Below, piece after piece: positions 1 through 9,705 of a DNA stretch of 64,000 nt. Below the pieces are notes generated by a model. That model worked only from the letters and a program-made list of their open reading frames with translations. It was not told where the DNA came from and searched no databases. Both the position numbers and the translations under genes were made by a program. The DNA comes from Entomortierella parvispora (lineage: Eukaryota > Mortierellomycota > Mortierellomycetes > Mortierellales > Mortierellaceae). The stretch is taken from NCBI GenBank assembly GCA_963573315.1, contig OY752151.1, positions 806,001 to 870,000 on the forward strand, given 5' to 3'. The first letter of the stretch is position 1, and the number at the start of each line of letters is the position of its first letter.

Positions 1-119
1 TTCTCATCGCCATGTTCTACAAGCGGGATGCCCTTGTCATCAGAGACTTGTGCGCTCTCGATGGGTTTATCACTGAGTTCTTTTGATAGCTGGGGCGGCA
101 AAGACGTTGGGTCATTCAT
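1..119 (-). CDS. 5' end of an unidentified gene, cut by the left edge
   Basis: An ATG on the minus strand at 119 opens a frame of 39 codons that stays open to the window edge (MNDPTSLPPQ at its start). It is hydrophilic with no recognisable domain. Support comes from its promoter: a TATAAG box lies about 100 nt upstream, and a pyrimidine-rich stretch lies between box and ATG, as in other genes here. It is too short to name, and could also be a leader or an exon of a longer gene. Confidence 0.4.
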   Translation of the reverse strand, partial: MNDPTSLPPQLSKELSDKPIESAQVSDDKGIPLVEHGDE

Positions 120-218
120 TTCAGCGCGCGCAGTGGAAGGGACGGAGGAGGGATACTGTGTTGTGTGATGAAATTGGACGAGAGAAGTATTCGTTAGGAG
201 TGAGAGTAGTCGGCAGCT

Positions 219-225
219 CTTATAT
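219..225 (-). promoter_or_regulatory. TATA box of the left-edge gene
   Basis: ATATAAG on the minus strand, about 100 nt upstream of the ATG at 119. Position and sequence fit a fungal TATA box; nothing else tests it. Confidence 0.35.
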
Positions 226-865
226 GGCGTCGGATCCATGAGCAAGACAGGGCAAGCGGTAGGGTGCATCGGACATACCATCCGACCGATCTCTCGGGTT
301 CAAGCCCGACTTGTCCGGTTGTCCATGATAGTCTGCTAGGAGGTATTGCCGCCTTTACCGAGGAGAGGAACACTGCAGCAAATTGTCCGACTCCGCGTGG
401 CGCAGAACGCATCCCTGCAAACATTTTGCAAACATGCAAGCTCACAGAGACTGGCATCATATCATCTTCGTCGGATTGGCTCCTTGTCCAGCAGATCCTC
501 GGAATCCCTTCCGGGGAGGGAAATCCCTCGCCGCGCTCTAGGGGGGATCGGGCAGCAATGCTTCTCTCTCTCACTCGACCTCCCGCCCTCCTCCGTTGTG
601 CAGGACCAAAAGCTCGAAAATATTCCATGGCAGACTCCAGGGCACCTTTCTCTGACCACAAGGGCAAACATACTTTTACTTGCTTCTGGATCGTGCCCTA
701 GAATTAGGAGGAACACAGCATCAGAACGGTCCTACCTCGGATGAGTATTCAATGTGCATCCAAACAACATGAAACTGATAGAGCAGTTTTGTGCAGCAGC
801 AGCTCATACCTTCTTTCTGTCAGGCACAGCCCATGATCAGTGCTTGCCTGAGAACAAGAGGCGGT
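226..865. other. Intergenic, no gene recognised
   Basis: Open frames exist on both strands (for example 194-667 minus and 264-701 plus), but they overlap each other, have no recognisable motif and no conserved partner in the window. I see no RNA gene or repeat here. Confidence 0.4.
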
Positions 866-1023
866 CCGTCCTGTAGAGGACCACTTGTCCGATTTTCGAG
901 ATTGTTATCAGTATCAAAAAGACACCGGCAGGGCTTGAATATGTTCATTGAGAACCTGGCCGACAACGTTACCAAGACAATGCAAAACAAGCCGATCCAG
1001 ACTCGCTCAAGGAGGATTGTTAA
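866..1023 (+). pseudogene. Decayed copy of the 3' end of the Ycf45-like ATPase gene
   Basis: About 155 nt match the C-terminal coding end of the intact ATPase gene (its 3070-3225) in the same order and strand. Both contain the runs for MQNKPI(Q/K)TR and for 'VTK(T/I)MQNKP', with frame breaks upstream. The rest of the gene, including the P-loop, is absent. It is therefore a truncated tandem duplicate lying about 750 nt upstream of the parent, not a functional gene. What follows (VEVAFGDD...) does not match the parent. Confidence 0.8.
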
Positions 1024-1767
1024 AGTAGAAGTGGCATTCGGAGATGATGCATTGTTCCGATGCTATTCTTGTCCGAGCATCTCTCCCGCTCCTGATGAGT
1101 CCATTGTCATTCTGGATGTTTACATCCGAAGTCTTCCATAACCGATGTCCTATTGTTTGCTTTTTCCGGGCTGGGCAGGGTGTACTGAGGAGAAAGGAAA
1201 ACAAGCACATGAGATTAGTTCCTAGAAATAACTCCTCAAATGACAGCATGAAATCGAGAAGTATAATGTTACATTGCATTCAGCCAAGTAGGAACGCAGG
1301 AAGAATAAATGGCACGACATTAATTGAGTGAACTAGGGGAGTACGACTTTGAGAGTGTGGAGAGGACAGAGGGCATGACCATGATGTTGATGAACTTGCA
1401 GTGGGCTGAGGGAAGAAAGAGAACTCAAGGAGAGGAGAGAGGCTGAGGGATAGCGTAAATCATTTTGTGGTCGAGACGGCCTCCACATAGTGCAAGATCC
1501 AAGCATGATTTGATCTCCTTCAGTGAAACTGGGAAGAACGCACTGTTCCTTGGCGTGAAGGACTTGCAGTCATGAGGTGGAGCCTCCTTGAATCATTGGC
1601 TGCTGCAATTGCGCGACGAGCGACGAGCGACGGTAAAATCATATGCATGGCAAAGTGCTGTGACCCATGGCCCAAGTTTTCTTGACCGGCATCCAACTTT
1701 TTCACTCTTTAACACTTCACCTTTCCTCATAGACAACACTTATTTTTTCCCAGTTTGGCGTACGGAA
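1024..1767. other. Intergenic and probable promoter of the ATPase gene
   Basis: No gene recognised. The last 110 nt before the ATG at 1768 are rich in pyrimidines (TTTCACTCTTT, CTTTCCTC, TTTTTTCCC), as expected for a 5' leader. The reading frame is open upstream to 1588, but the first 60 codons of that frame look like leader rather than protein. Confidence 0.4.
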
Positions 1768-3276
1768 ATGGCTGAGAATAGCGAGGAAGAATGCGCTGTC
1801 GCTCTCGCGGCCGTAGCCACTGCAGTTTTCGCACAAGAACAAATAATTTTCAACACCGCAGTCAACGTATGTTTTGGCGACAGGAAGAATGAAATCAAAA
1901 TGGGTCAGCTGTCAACTGCCCTTCAAAAACGAAACTTGCCAATGAAAAGATCAAGAATTAGAAGTATGGTCGAATCCTCGGGATATCTGAGTCTTTCCGA
2001 GGACAAAAAGAAAGTCTTGATCTCACGCGGGAACTCTTCCGTCAAAGAGCTTGTAACAGCTCTTCCACCCCCAGATACCAATCCGGATGCTCAAAGAATC
2101 CCTGTGCACTTGACAGCGCAAACTCTTCAAGCAGTACTCTCTCCAGCACCTGTCCCGTCGATCCCAATTGGGCCTGCCCCTTCCTTCTCTGTCGCCTCTA
2201 GACCTCCCATCACCAGCGCAGTCGTCAACCCTCAACTCTCAAGAGCAACAACGGAGGTCAACGAATTAGATTTCCAATGCGATACAGAAGCAATCGTTGA
2301 CCTTCTTGGCGTCATGGCGATCGAAGAAATTGATTTGGATGACACAGGCATTACTGACATCTTCATCGACGTCGGATCGAAGATGGCCGTCAAAGCCAAT
2401 GGCGAGTACCAACAACACGGCCACGTTGTCACTCGAGATGACGTGGATACACTTCTCGAAAATCTGCCAGGAGGTGGACCAGTGATTGAAAAAAGCAACA
2501 GAGTCATCTTTGGGCATACTCTTCATCGTCTGGCGGCCGTGGCATATGATGGCAACATCAACGGGTTTACGATTCGAGTCGGTCGCAGCGTCTCTGGCCT
2601 CTTACCTCTGTTCGAAGGCCTGGTCGAAAAAAGAAACATCCTTTTGTGCGGGGCCCCGAATGTGGGTAAGACTACGACTCTGCGAGAAATCTGCAAACAT
2701 CTCTCGAAGAAGAAGTGTCTGTGTTTGATTGACACCTCGGGTGAAGTTTGTGGCGATTCGGAAAACAAGGACCGCATCGTGGGCTCTTCGCGCGTCTTTC
2801 GGCCATTCAACCCGGAGCACCAGTATATGACGTTGCTTGACTGTGTGCGGAATCACTCACCGGATGTGATTGCCATTGACGAACTCCATACCAAGGACGA
2901 GGTCGAGGTATGCCAGACTATTGCCCTGAGGTCCATCCAGATGGTGGCCTCGGTTCATGGAAACATTCAAGATTTGGTGTTTAACCCGATGCTTAACAAG
3001 GCTCTCGGAGGAGCTACTCAAGCCCTGGTGTCTGATCGCGCTGCTGTTAAAAACAATGGCAAGAAGGTGGTCCTACAAAGGACCACCCGTCCGATTTTCG
3101 ATGTTGTAATCAACATCAAGAGAACTTCCACGGGCCTGGAATACCAGTTTATCGAGGACGTAGCGAACAGCGTGACCAAGATCATGCAGAATAAGCCGAT
3201 CAAGACACGCACAAGGAAAATTGTGGGGGGAACCATGGAGGAAACTGTCGAGCAGGTCCGCTTTGACTTTGACTGA
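1768..3276 (+). CDS. Ycf45/SpoIIIAA-like R3H-associated P-loop ATPase
   Basis: A 502-residue single-exon protein, start chosen at MAENSEEE because the frame upstream reads like a leader. Order: an N-terminal helical/winged-helix-like part (about 15-90, with LSTALQKRNLP), a Pro/Ala linker (about 105-155), a region with the pattern TDIFIDVGS...VVTRDDVDTLLENLPG, an FGHTLHRLAAV segment, then the ATPase. Walker A is GAPNVGKTT (about 295-303), followed by LIDTSGEVCGD, Walker B VIAIDEL (D about 371), VASVHGNIQDL and NPMLNKALGG. This order of motifs matches Ycf45 of plastids and SpoIIIAA of sporulating bacteria, RecA/VirB11-type ATPases. The R3H domain often found with that family is not visible. Substrate and cellular role are unknown to me. 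Codon use does not stand out by eye. Convergent with the F-box gene at 3467. Confidence 0.8.
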   Translation: MAENSEEECAVALAAVATAVFAQEQIIFNTAVNVCFGDRKNEIKMGQLSTALQKRNLPMKRSRIRSMVESSGYLSLSEDKKKVLISRGNSSVKELVTALPPPDTNPDAQRIPVHLTAQTLQAVLSPAPVPSIPIGPAPSFSVASRPPITSAVVNPQLSRATTEVNELDFQCDTEAIVDLLGVMAIEEIDLDDTGITDIFIDVGSKMAVKANGEYQQHGHVVTRDDVDTLLENLPGGGPVIEKSNRVIFGHTLHRLAAVAYDGNINGFTIRVGRSVSGLLPLFEGLVEKRNILLCGAPNVGKTTTLREICKHLSKKKCLCLIDTSGEVCGDSENKDRIVGSSRVFRPFNPEHQYMTLLDCVRNHSPDVIAIDELHTKDEVEVCQTIALRSIQMVASVHGNIQDLVFNPMLNKALGGATQALVSDRAAVKNNGKKVVLQRTTRPIFDVVINIKRTSTGLEYQFIEDVANSVTKIMQNKPIKTRTRKIVGGTMEETVEQVRFDFD

Positions 3277-3441
3277 GATGGATATGTGTCGGTGTCTTTA
3301 TTTACTTTTCACCAACCTCTCTCACACTCAACAAGATCATCTTTTCCCTCTTCTTGTTTTTTTCTCGTGCTTTTGCGCTTTTCATAAACCCCGAAATACT
3401 CTGTCCCTCCACTGCGTAGTTCCATCTTATTTTTTGAAAAA

Positions 3442-3447
3442 AATAAA
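3442..3447 (+). terminator. Poly(A) signal of the ATPase gene
   Basis: AATAAA 166 nt after the stop codon. It lies 20 nt from the stop of the convergent F-box gene, so the two transcripts probably overlap at their 3' ends. Confidence 0.5.
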
Positions 3448-3466
3448 ATGAACGCAATTATATTTC

Positions 3467-5293
3467 TCAGTCAAAGCACCATGTCCGTTGAATATCTTGT
3501 GCCTTGAATCTCAACCACATATCACGGGTCAGATCATGGTCCCTCGACACTTGAGTGGCATAGAATTTCCCCAGGTTGGGCCAATGTTTCATCATCCATT
3601 CTGCTTCCAGCATCGTCATGTCCATGTGCGTGAACCGCATGTCCAAGTGCCGCAACTGCTTCAACGTCTTCAATTGATCCAAACCATAGTCCAGCTCCAA
3701 AGTCTGATAGGTCAGATATGTAGATATCATTCGGCCTCCCAAGGTTGTTGTCGCCAAATGCTCGCGTTGCCCCATCAGCAGTGTCTCCAGATCAGTGCAT
3801 TTCGCTAATCGACCCAAGAATACAGCCACCGTGTCCTCATCTGTCGCCATCTCCAAAGGTCGTGGTGGGGTACTCGGACCAGGCACTAGCGTTTGTCGAT
3901 TATCTTTTGCCTTTGAGAACAATGACCCCATGGGGACAGGGTCTCCCAGCTCAAAACACAGCGACACCTGAAAATCCTTCAGTTTGTGACAGACCCACGG
4001 CTCAGGGAACCTCCAAATATCCAGGTCTCTTATCATGCATCCATGAAGAGTGACAAGGTTTGGGGACGAACACAAGACTTTTTGGAGAAACTCGCCGCGG
4101 GCATGCCTGGCCTGCGGGATCTTCAAGACCTCCAACCTCTTGACGTGTCGCCCCCCGCCACTATTCAACAAGGCTTCACCAGCCAACATTCCAAAGGAAT
4201 CACCTTGGACAGATATCTCACGAAGAGGTGTGGCCATTGATCGAATGATAATCTCCAACTGGCTGTCTTGTAGGTGTGGAATTGAGAGGTCCAAGGATTC
4301 CAGAAATGGCCAACGGCCGAGCTGGACCTCCAAAATGAAGGCAGGTATATGGCTTACGTTGGGATATTTACAGTTAGTGTTGATCCAAACTAAAGACCGC
4401 AAGTTTCTACACTGCCGTACGAGCTCGAACTCGCTCCGAAGAGTCGGATCTCCATGTTCACAAAACACAATCTTCAGGTGTTGGATCTTGGCGCCTGCCA
4501 TCTTTTCAAAAGGGTGGCTGAGGTTTTGTCCAGTTGTTGTTGCTATAGCCGTTTCTCCCGCAGTCAGAGCCATCGGTGTATGTCCTGTTGGGATCGGCCA
4601 CTTGATTCGGGAATGGGACCAGATTTGGATAGTGAGTGAGTCCAGATTCTTCAAAACATCCCAAATGCCTTCACAAGCATACATCTCCCTCCAATGGAAG
4701 GTGACTCGGTTCAAAGTCAAGGAACGGAGAGACTGAACTGGGCCTGTATGTGTACCATATTCAAGACTCTTGTTGCCATCCGCCTCGAGAGTCTTGCATC
4801 CCGCCATGATGACCTTCCAGATGGAGTGCTCCAGGTCGTCATCTGTCTCATCCTTCAACTCGTCAAAGTGCGAGTCCAGGGTCAAAGAGAAGGGTTTAGG
4901 GTCAAGAAGCTCCAGAAAGCCAAGAAGAGGATCTCGTTTCCCCCAATATTTTCTCTCATCTTCTGTCCATTGACTTCGGGGTAGGTAGTGGCCTTGAAAG
5001 CTGACGAGGTAAGGAAACTGAACCTGAAAGTAGCGTGGAGTGAGATCCGTGACGGGCAGATCAGAATAGGAAAGCTGACGGATCAGACGTGAGTAGCGCT
5101 GCAAACCCTCTGGAGACGGATAGCGTGAAAAATAAACGTTTTTCAGGAGAGTGAGGTCCCAGAGGAAGGGCACGAACGCATCGTGCCAGCAGCGCGAGAC
5201 TTGGATGCATTTGCAGAGTTGACTGCGCGTGAGTTTTGACTCAATGAGACTTGCAATCTCAGGGAGATCGAGGGCATGGCCATGCTGGGTCAT
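3467..5293 (-). CDS. F-box/LRR (RNI-like) protein 1
   Basis: A 608-residue intronless protein. The F-box lies at about 8-50 (LDLPEIASLI...CIQVSRCWHDAFVPFLW), then about 530 residues of irregular leucine-rich (RNI-like) repeats such as LESLDLSIPHLQD and LRHLDMRF. F-box proteins of this build join SCF ubiquitin ligases through Skp1 and bind substrates with the LRR; substrate unknown. It ends with the tail shared by most of these paralogues: LDYGLDQLKTL...LEAEWMMKHWP. First of a run of five minus-strand paralogues; the start is the only Met before the F-box. Confidence 0.85.
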   Translation of the reverse strand: MTQHGHALDLPEIASLIESKLTRSQLCKCIQVSRCWHDAFVPFLWDLTLLKNVYFSRYPSPEGLQRYSRLIRQLSYSDLPVTDLTPRYFQVQFPYLVSFQGHYLPRSQWTEDERKYWGKRDPLLGFLELLDPKPFSLTLDSHFDELKDETDDDLEHSIWKVIMAGCKTLEADGNKSLEYGTHTGPVQSLRSLTLNRVTFHWREMYACEGIWDVLKNLDSLTIQIWSHSRIKWPIPTGHTPMALTAGETAIATTTGQNLSHPFEKMAGAKIQHLKIVFCEHGDPTLRSEFELVRQCRNLRSLVWINTNCKYPNVSHIPAFILEVQLGRWPFLESLDLSIPHLQDSQLEIIIRSMATPLREISVQGDSFGMLAGEALLNSGGGRHVKRLEVLKIPQARHARGEFLQKVLCSSPNLVTLHGCMIRDLDIWRFPEPWVCHKLKDFQVSLCFELGDPVPMGSLFSKAKDNRQTLVPGPSTPPRPLEMATDEDTVAVFLGRLAKCTDLETLLMGQREHLATTTLGGRMISTYLTYQTLELDYGLDQLKTLKQLRHLDMRFTHMDMTMLEAEWMMKHWPNLGKFYATQVSRDHDLTRDMWLRFKAQDIQRTWCFD

Positions 5294-6033
5294 GACTGCG
5301 TGAAAGTGCGCCTGCTTGCGAGAGTAAATGGAAAGAGGAGAAGTGAGGAGGAAGGAAGAAGTGGCGAATAACAGACTTCACGGTTTGTGTTCACGCACTC
5401 TTTTTTCCACGTGACAGTGCACGCCGCACTTTTAGCTTGAACGACCATCATCTGCCGAACTAGGCTATCTATGATGGTGGGATGTTTCTCAGGTGGTATT
5501 GGAGGGGGAAAGACTCGTCTTTCCTGATGAGAATCAGGGACAGTTTTATACCCTAACGACAACGAAATTCCAAGAAGAAAAGGAGTCAACTAACGGAGAG
5601 AGATGGAAGCGTCATCCTTAATATACACGTCATTTCTCTGTGGAGTACGCCTTGCCATCTTAGCTCCTGTTCTTTGGATCATTATGCCTTCTGGAGTTTG
5701 AAGATGGTGTCCAAACTGCGTCGCAAAAATCTCCTGAGATTTGGCGCGTTTGAGACACGCAAACGTTCAAACTACTCGTTTGCCACCAATCCTGAGCGAC
5801 TGCGGTTAAGGGTTATCGGACTTTTCACATTTTCTTCAGTCGTTGCCCAAAGGCCTGACAAGGCAGACTTTACAAGAGAAAAAGAAAGACCGAGAAGGGA
5901 GGCAGTCTCGTGTAAACTGCAACAAAAAACTGAGGAAAACAGAAAAACACAACCCGACGATCACCGCATGCACCCACATCGTTCCTAACGTCATCGCCCC
6001 CTTTCTTTTTTTTTGTCCACCTGAACACAACGT
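5294..6033. other. Spacer between F-box genes 1 and 2
   Basis: Holds the promoter of F-box gene 1 (minus strand) and the 3' flank of F-box gene 2. Open frames at 5290-5589 and 5674-5988 have no recognisable domain. TTTATT at about 6032 overlaps the stop region of gene 2 and may act in its 3' end formation. Confidence 0.4.
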
Positions 6034-7632
6034 TTATTGTCGAAGACATTTCACTCCGTGCTTTGCAAAGTAATCCTTCATTGATTTAAAAGTAAGCGCC
6101 TCACAGTTCGCATGACCCAGATACACAGTCTCCAACTCTGGCCAGCTTTGAATCATCCACTGAGCCTCGTCCAAGCCCAGGCTCTGACCAGTGTGGTCCA
6201 GCAGTCTTAGCTCCTTCATTGATCGCAAGTTTCGAAGCGTGTCCAACCCCCAATCCATCCGCAATAGCTGGTATTCATATTCGGGTGTCAGACCTGCCCC
6301 AGCAGAAGTGGTCACCCTTAGAATCTCAATGACCTCAAGATGTTGAAGTTCTGCCAGTCGTTCCAAGAAGACAGTTGCAGCCAAGGGAGCTGACTCCGAG
6401 TTCGGATACTCATGACGTTGTCTCTCACGACCCACAAGCCCAGCTCGGAGTTCTCGTAGCCCCTTACAGACCCATGGCTTAGTGCTCGATGTCACGCTCT
6501 GTGCCGACAACTCTCGGGCCTGAAAAACTTGAAGGTTGGGAAGACAACATAGGAGTTGATGAGCCAAGGCGCCCGACAAGCTCGAGCATGACAATAATGA
6601 CAGAGTCGTCAACGTAGCCCGGTGTTTCCCACTGGCCTCTGTCAAAATCTCTGTACAGATACGCCCAAAGCTTGTCCTGTTCATGGACAAGGTCGTTAGA
6701 GGTCTAACTGCCCTAAGGATCTCACCGAGGTGGCTGTCCGAGAGGTTGATCATCCGGAATGTCAGAGACTCCAAGTGGGACCAATAGTTTTCCTGTAAAC
6801 GTTGTAGGAATCGAAGCCTGATATTGTTCGATTCTAAAGCAGCGTTGTAGTCCCAAGTAAGCGTTCGTAGCTCCTTGCAGCCCTCTAGAAGGTAAAACTG
6901 GTAGCTGAGTGGCTTACAGTTCCTCATGACTAGATTTCGGATCCTGGCTTGTGTCAGTCTCTGGGGCCACACCATGCCCTGGATCCAATCGTCTTGGATC
7001 GTCGCCATGTATGACAGGGCAACGTGTTCCAACACTAAAGAATCAAGTTGCAAAATAACCTTTGCGTCCTGGTCCTCCATCCTGTCCAAGAACAGCTGGC
7101 CTTTCTCAAACCTCAAGTTCAAGAGTCGCTCTTCAACTCCGGCATCTCGCTGACAGCCTACCAATATCCTCCAAACGGAACAGTGATCGGGATCTTTACC
7201 CTCAAGCTTGACCTCATTCATGCCGTGCAGGTCCAGGGTTCGGAGCTGAGGGCCCAATTGTCGAAGAATATCCCATACAAGTTCTCGCCAGCGACCTTTT
7301 TCGTGTGACTTTGAAAACTTGAGTCCCAGGTTCCTCAGCTTAGGAAAATCGATCTCGAGGTACGGCAGATCCGAGTCATGGGGGATGTTGTCGACCTTCA
7401 GGGTTTGGATCTGCCCATGATGTCGTTTGAGATACCTTCGAGTTTCACTGCTGTTCTCAGGTTCCGTGTCGTGTGCCTTGAGGTGAATACATTTCCAGAC
7501 ATATGAGATAAAAGATGTGCGCCATCCGCGAGAGACCTGTACACAGGCTACAAAGTCCTTTCTGGTGAGGAATGGAGCAATGATGGCAACAATCTCTGGA
7601 ATGTCGATCGAATGGGTCATTGAATGTGCCAT
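6034..7632 (-). CDS. F-box/LRR (RNI-like) protein 2
   Basis: The frame is open from 7737, but the start MAHSMTHSIDIPE at 7632 (or the next Met at 7620) puts the F-box at the very N-terminus as in its paralogues, giving 532 residues. F-box: IDIPEIVAIIAPFL...CVQVSRGWRTSFISYVW. LRR-like repeats follow (LRTLDLHG, LESLTFRMINLSD). The C-terminal family tail is present: MDWGLDTLRNL...LDEAQWMIQSWPEL. Intronless. A run of 9 T on the plus strand (A on the coding strand) lies about 50 nt upstream. Role as for an SCF substrate adaptor, by family only. Confidence 0.85.
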   Translation of the reverse strand: MAHSMTHSIDIPEIVAIIAPFLTRKDFVACVQVSRGWRTSFISYVWKCIHLKAHDTEPENSSETRRYLKRHHGQIQTLKVDNIPHDSDLPYLEIDFPKLRNLGLKFSKSHEKGRWRELVWDILRQLGPQLRTLDLHGMNEVKLEGKDPDHCSVWRILVGCQRDAGVEERLLNLRFEKGQLFLDRMEDQDAKVILQLDSLVLEHVALSYMATIQDDWIQGMVWPQRLTQARIRNLVMRNCKPLSYQFYLLEGCKELRTLTWDYNAALESNNIRLRFLQRLQENYWSHLESLTFRMINLSDSHLGEILRAVRPLTTLSMNRTSFGRICTEILTEASGKHRATLTTLSLLSCSSLSGALAHQLLCCLPNLQVFQARELSAQSVTSSTKPWVCKGLRELRAGLVGRERQRHEYPNSESAPLAATVFLERLAELQHLEVIEILRVTTSAGAGLTPEYEYQLLRMDWGLDTLRNLRSMKELRLLDHTGQSLGLDEAQWMIQSWPELETVYLGHANCEALTFKSMKDYFAKHGVKCLRQ

Positions 7633-7984
7633 TGAATGAAGAAATTGCGTGGGAAGGATGGCCGGACCTGAACTGATCTCTCTTTTTTTTTGTACTTGGC
7701 TGGCGAAGCAGCCGTCGGTCACGAGCATGTGCAGCAATGCTCACAGAAACAGACATGCAGACACAGACATGCAGCAGAAACAGACGCAGACACCCCTCGC
7801 TGTCCCTTTCTGTGTTCTCTTGTGGTCTTGGAAAGCTCGATGTTCTCTTTCATGCGGCAGTTAAGTCATCCCTCTCTTGAACTTCTGGAGTCCACAGTTG
7901 TAAAATCCACCATCCGTTGCTCTTGACAGAAAAAAAACAATCCCAATGAACACGGTCAACACCTGCCTTGTCTTTCAAGATGTT
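7633..7984. other. Spacer between F-box genes 2 and 3
   Basis: Promoter of gene 2 and 3' flank of gene 3. Contains a short repeated motif (ACAGACATGCAG twice near 7750-7775). TTTTATTG at 7981 overlaps the end of gene 3 and may serve as its poly(A) region. No gene seen. Confidence 0.4.
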
Positions 7985-9649
7985 TTATTGTGGTCTGGGA
8001 AAAACTTCGTGTTCCATCCATTCATCCCTTGTCCCAATGTGCCTGATCTGCTTTACGCCACACAATTCAAAAAAACTGAATAGACTCTCCCGCTCTGGAT
8101 GCCTCTGGTTTAGGCAAATAGTTGTGAAGTAAGGCCAGTGATCTATCATCCATTGAGCTTCCACTGGGCCCATGCCGTGACATGTTGGAGAAACCAACTC
8201 CTTCAGTCGATGCAATGTTCTCAGAAGATCCAACTCACAATCAAGTGTCATTTTCATATAGTGATACCGAACGTTCTGGGGCCGATCATTCGCTCTACTG
8301 GGAAGCGCTTCCCTTAGGTCAAGAATTCGGAGCCGAGTCAAAGTCGCCAGTCTTCTAAGAAAAATTTTGGACGCTGACAGCGGTATCATGGATGCAATCT
8401 CATCCTGTCTCCATTGTTGTAATGTTTCTTCGAGTGTATTCGTTGTAGTCGGCACATTATTCGTTTGCAACACAAAGGCGATGCTTATTTCCTCGATTCC
8501 TGTGCAGGCCCAAGGTCGTGGATCTCGCTCTATATCCTGAGCAGTCAACAAGTTCGCTCGGAGGACCTTCAGACTGGGCATCTCGCATAAAACTCGTTGC
8601 ACCATCCGTCCCTCCAACTCTGAGCAGCCAGAGAGTGAAAGCGTCTCTAACATTCTAAGATGCTTCCCTCCACCAGTCTCCAGTAACGAAATTGAGGACA
8701 AGGTCCCAAACGCCGATCTATCCATGACCAGATGCCTCAGAGGGTTTATCGCCTCCATGATTTGAGCAAGTTCCAAATCTTCAAGACGGAGATCCAGGTT
8801 CAGGCTTTCTAGGAACGGCCACACTCCTGCTTGAAGTTGTGATATCATCCATGGTGCTTTCTCTAGAGATACGGCAAAGTCCCAACCGAATTCAAGTGAC
8901 TTGATCTCTCGGCAGTCGTCCAGGAGTTGGTACGCCTCATCCACCGTGTCGCAGTCTATCAATCTCAAATGTTGCACTTTGCATCCAGTTAATCGATTTG
9001 ACCATTGCAGTGGACCATGTGGGGGGACGGTGCTGTGACTTTCTGCTGTAAAGACGACCAACGATAGCTTGAGAGTCCTTAATCCTAGTAACATCAATCT
9101 TGTCAGTTCGTCCATTTTATTCAAATCCAGGCGTACCAGAGTAAGGTCGAGGCTCGTCAGTCTACTCTCTGAACGTAGACAACCACTCAGCAGATTCCAG
9201 GCCGACATGAGTGGCATTGCCGGATCTCCATACACAACTAACACGCTGATTGATTTGAGTTGATTACTGTGCCTTTGGATAAAGTCCCTCGTGAGAACGG
9301 CAGAGTCATGGTATACACTGTCGATTACTTCGATGTGGAGGTTGAGTGTTTGGAGGTGTCGGAAATGGTAGTTGTTCAGACAGTGGAAGTACATGAATTC
9401 CGGATAAATGTTGATTGCGAGGGCCCTGACCATGTCAGCGTGGTTATTGAGTTGGTCCTGAGCTTTGTCGATCAGACTCAAGCCCTCGAAATCATAGTAA
9501 TTCTGTAGATTGATCTCTTGCCATAGACTTGGAAGGAGGGTGCGGTTCCAGGATCCCGAGACCTGGATGCATGCCAGAAGGCTTTTTTTGGGCAGCAGGC
9601 TAGCAATGATTGAGAGGATCTCGGGAGGGAGGTCGAGAGGAGCGGACAT
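7985..9649 (-). CDS. F-box/LRR (RNI-like) protein 3
   Basis: A 554-residue intronless protein that starts MSAPLDLPPEIL, with the F-box in the first 45 residues (IIASLLPKKSLLACIQVSGSW). LRR-like repeats include LESLNLDLRLEDLEL and LETLSLSGCSELEG. The family tail is present (MTLDCELDLLRTL...VEAQWMIDHWP). It is the closest visible relative of the decayed copy at 15168-16624 (compare INPLRHLVMDRSAF with VSPLRHFTTSQMEF). A 24-nt poly(A) run on the coding strand ends 32 nt before the ATG. Confidence 0.85.
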   Translation of the reverse strand: MSAPLDLPPEILSIIASLLPKKSLLACIQVSGSWNRTLLPSLWQEINLQNYYDFEGLSLIDKAQDQLNNHADMVRALAINIYPEFMYFHCLNNYHFRHLQTLNLHIEVIDSVYHDSAVLTRDFIQRHSNQLKSISVLVVYGDPAMPLMSAWNLLSGCLRSESRLTSLDLTLVRLDLNKMDELTRLMLLGLRTLKLSLVVFTAESHSTVPPHGPLQWSNRLTGCKVQHLRLIDCDTVDEAYQLLDDCREIKSLEFGWDFAVSLEKAPWMISQLQAGVWPFLESLNLDLRLEDLELAQIMEAINPLRHLVMDRSAFGTLSSISLLETGGGKHLRMLETLSLSGCSELEGRMVQRVLCEMPSLKVLRANLLTAQDIERDPRPWACTGIEEISIAFVLQTNNVPTTTNTLEETLQQWRQDEIASMIPLSASKIFLRRLATLTRLRILDLREALPSRANDRPQNVRYHYMKMTLDCELDLLRTLHRLKELVSPTCHGMGPVEAQWMIDHWPYFTTICLNQRHPERESLFSFFELCGVKQIRHIGTRDEWMEHEVFPRPQ

Positions 9650-9681
9650 GGCAGCTAGAAGGAATGAGCGAACGAAAGGTG

Positions 9682-9705
9682 TTTTTTTTTTTTTTTTTTT
9701 TTTTT
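9682..9705 (+). repeat. Poly(T) tract, 24 nt
   Basis: An uninterrupted T run on the plus strand, i.e. poly(A) on the coding strand just upstream of F-box gene 3. It could be a nucleosome-excluding promoter element, or slippage-prone filler. Confidence 0.9.

Noticed and set aside
285-320. GGGTTCAAGCCCG, resembling the T arm of a tRNA
   Set aside because: The stem around the TTCAAGC loop does not pair in tRNA register and no acceptor, D or anticodon arm fits upstream.
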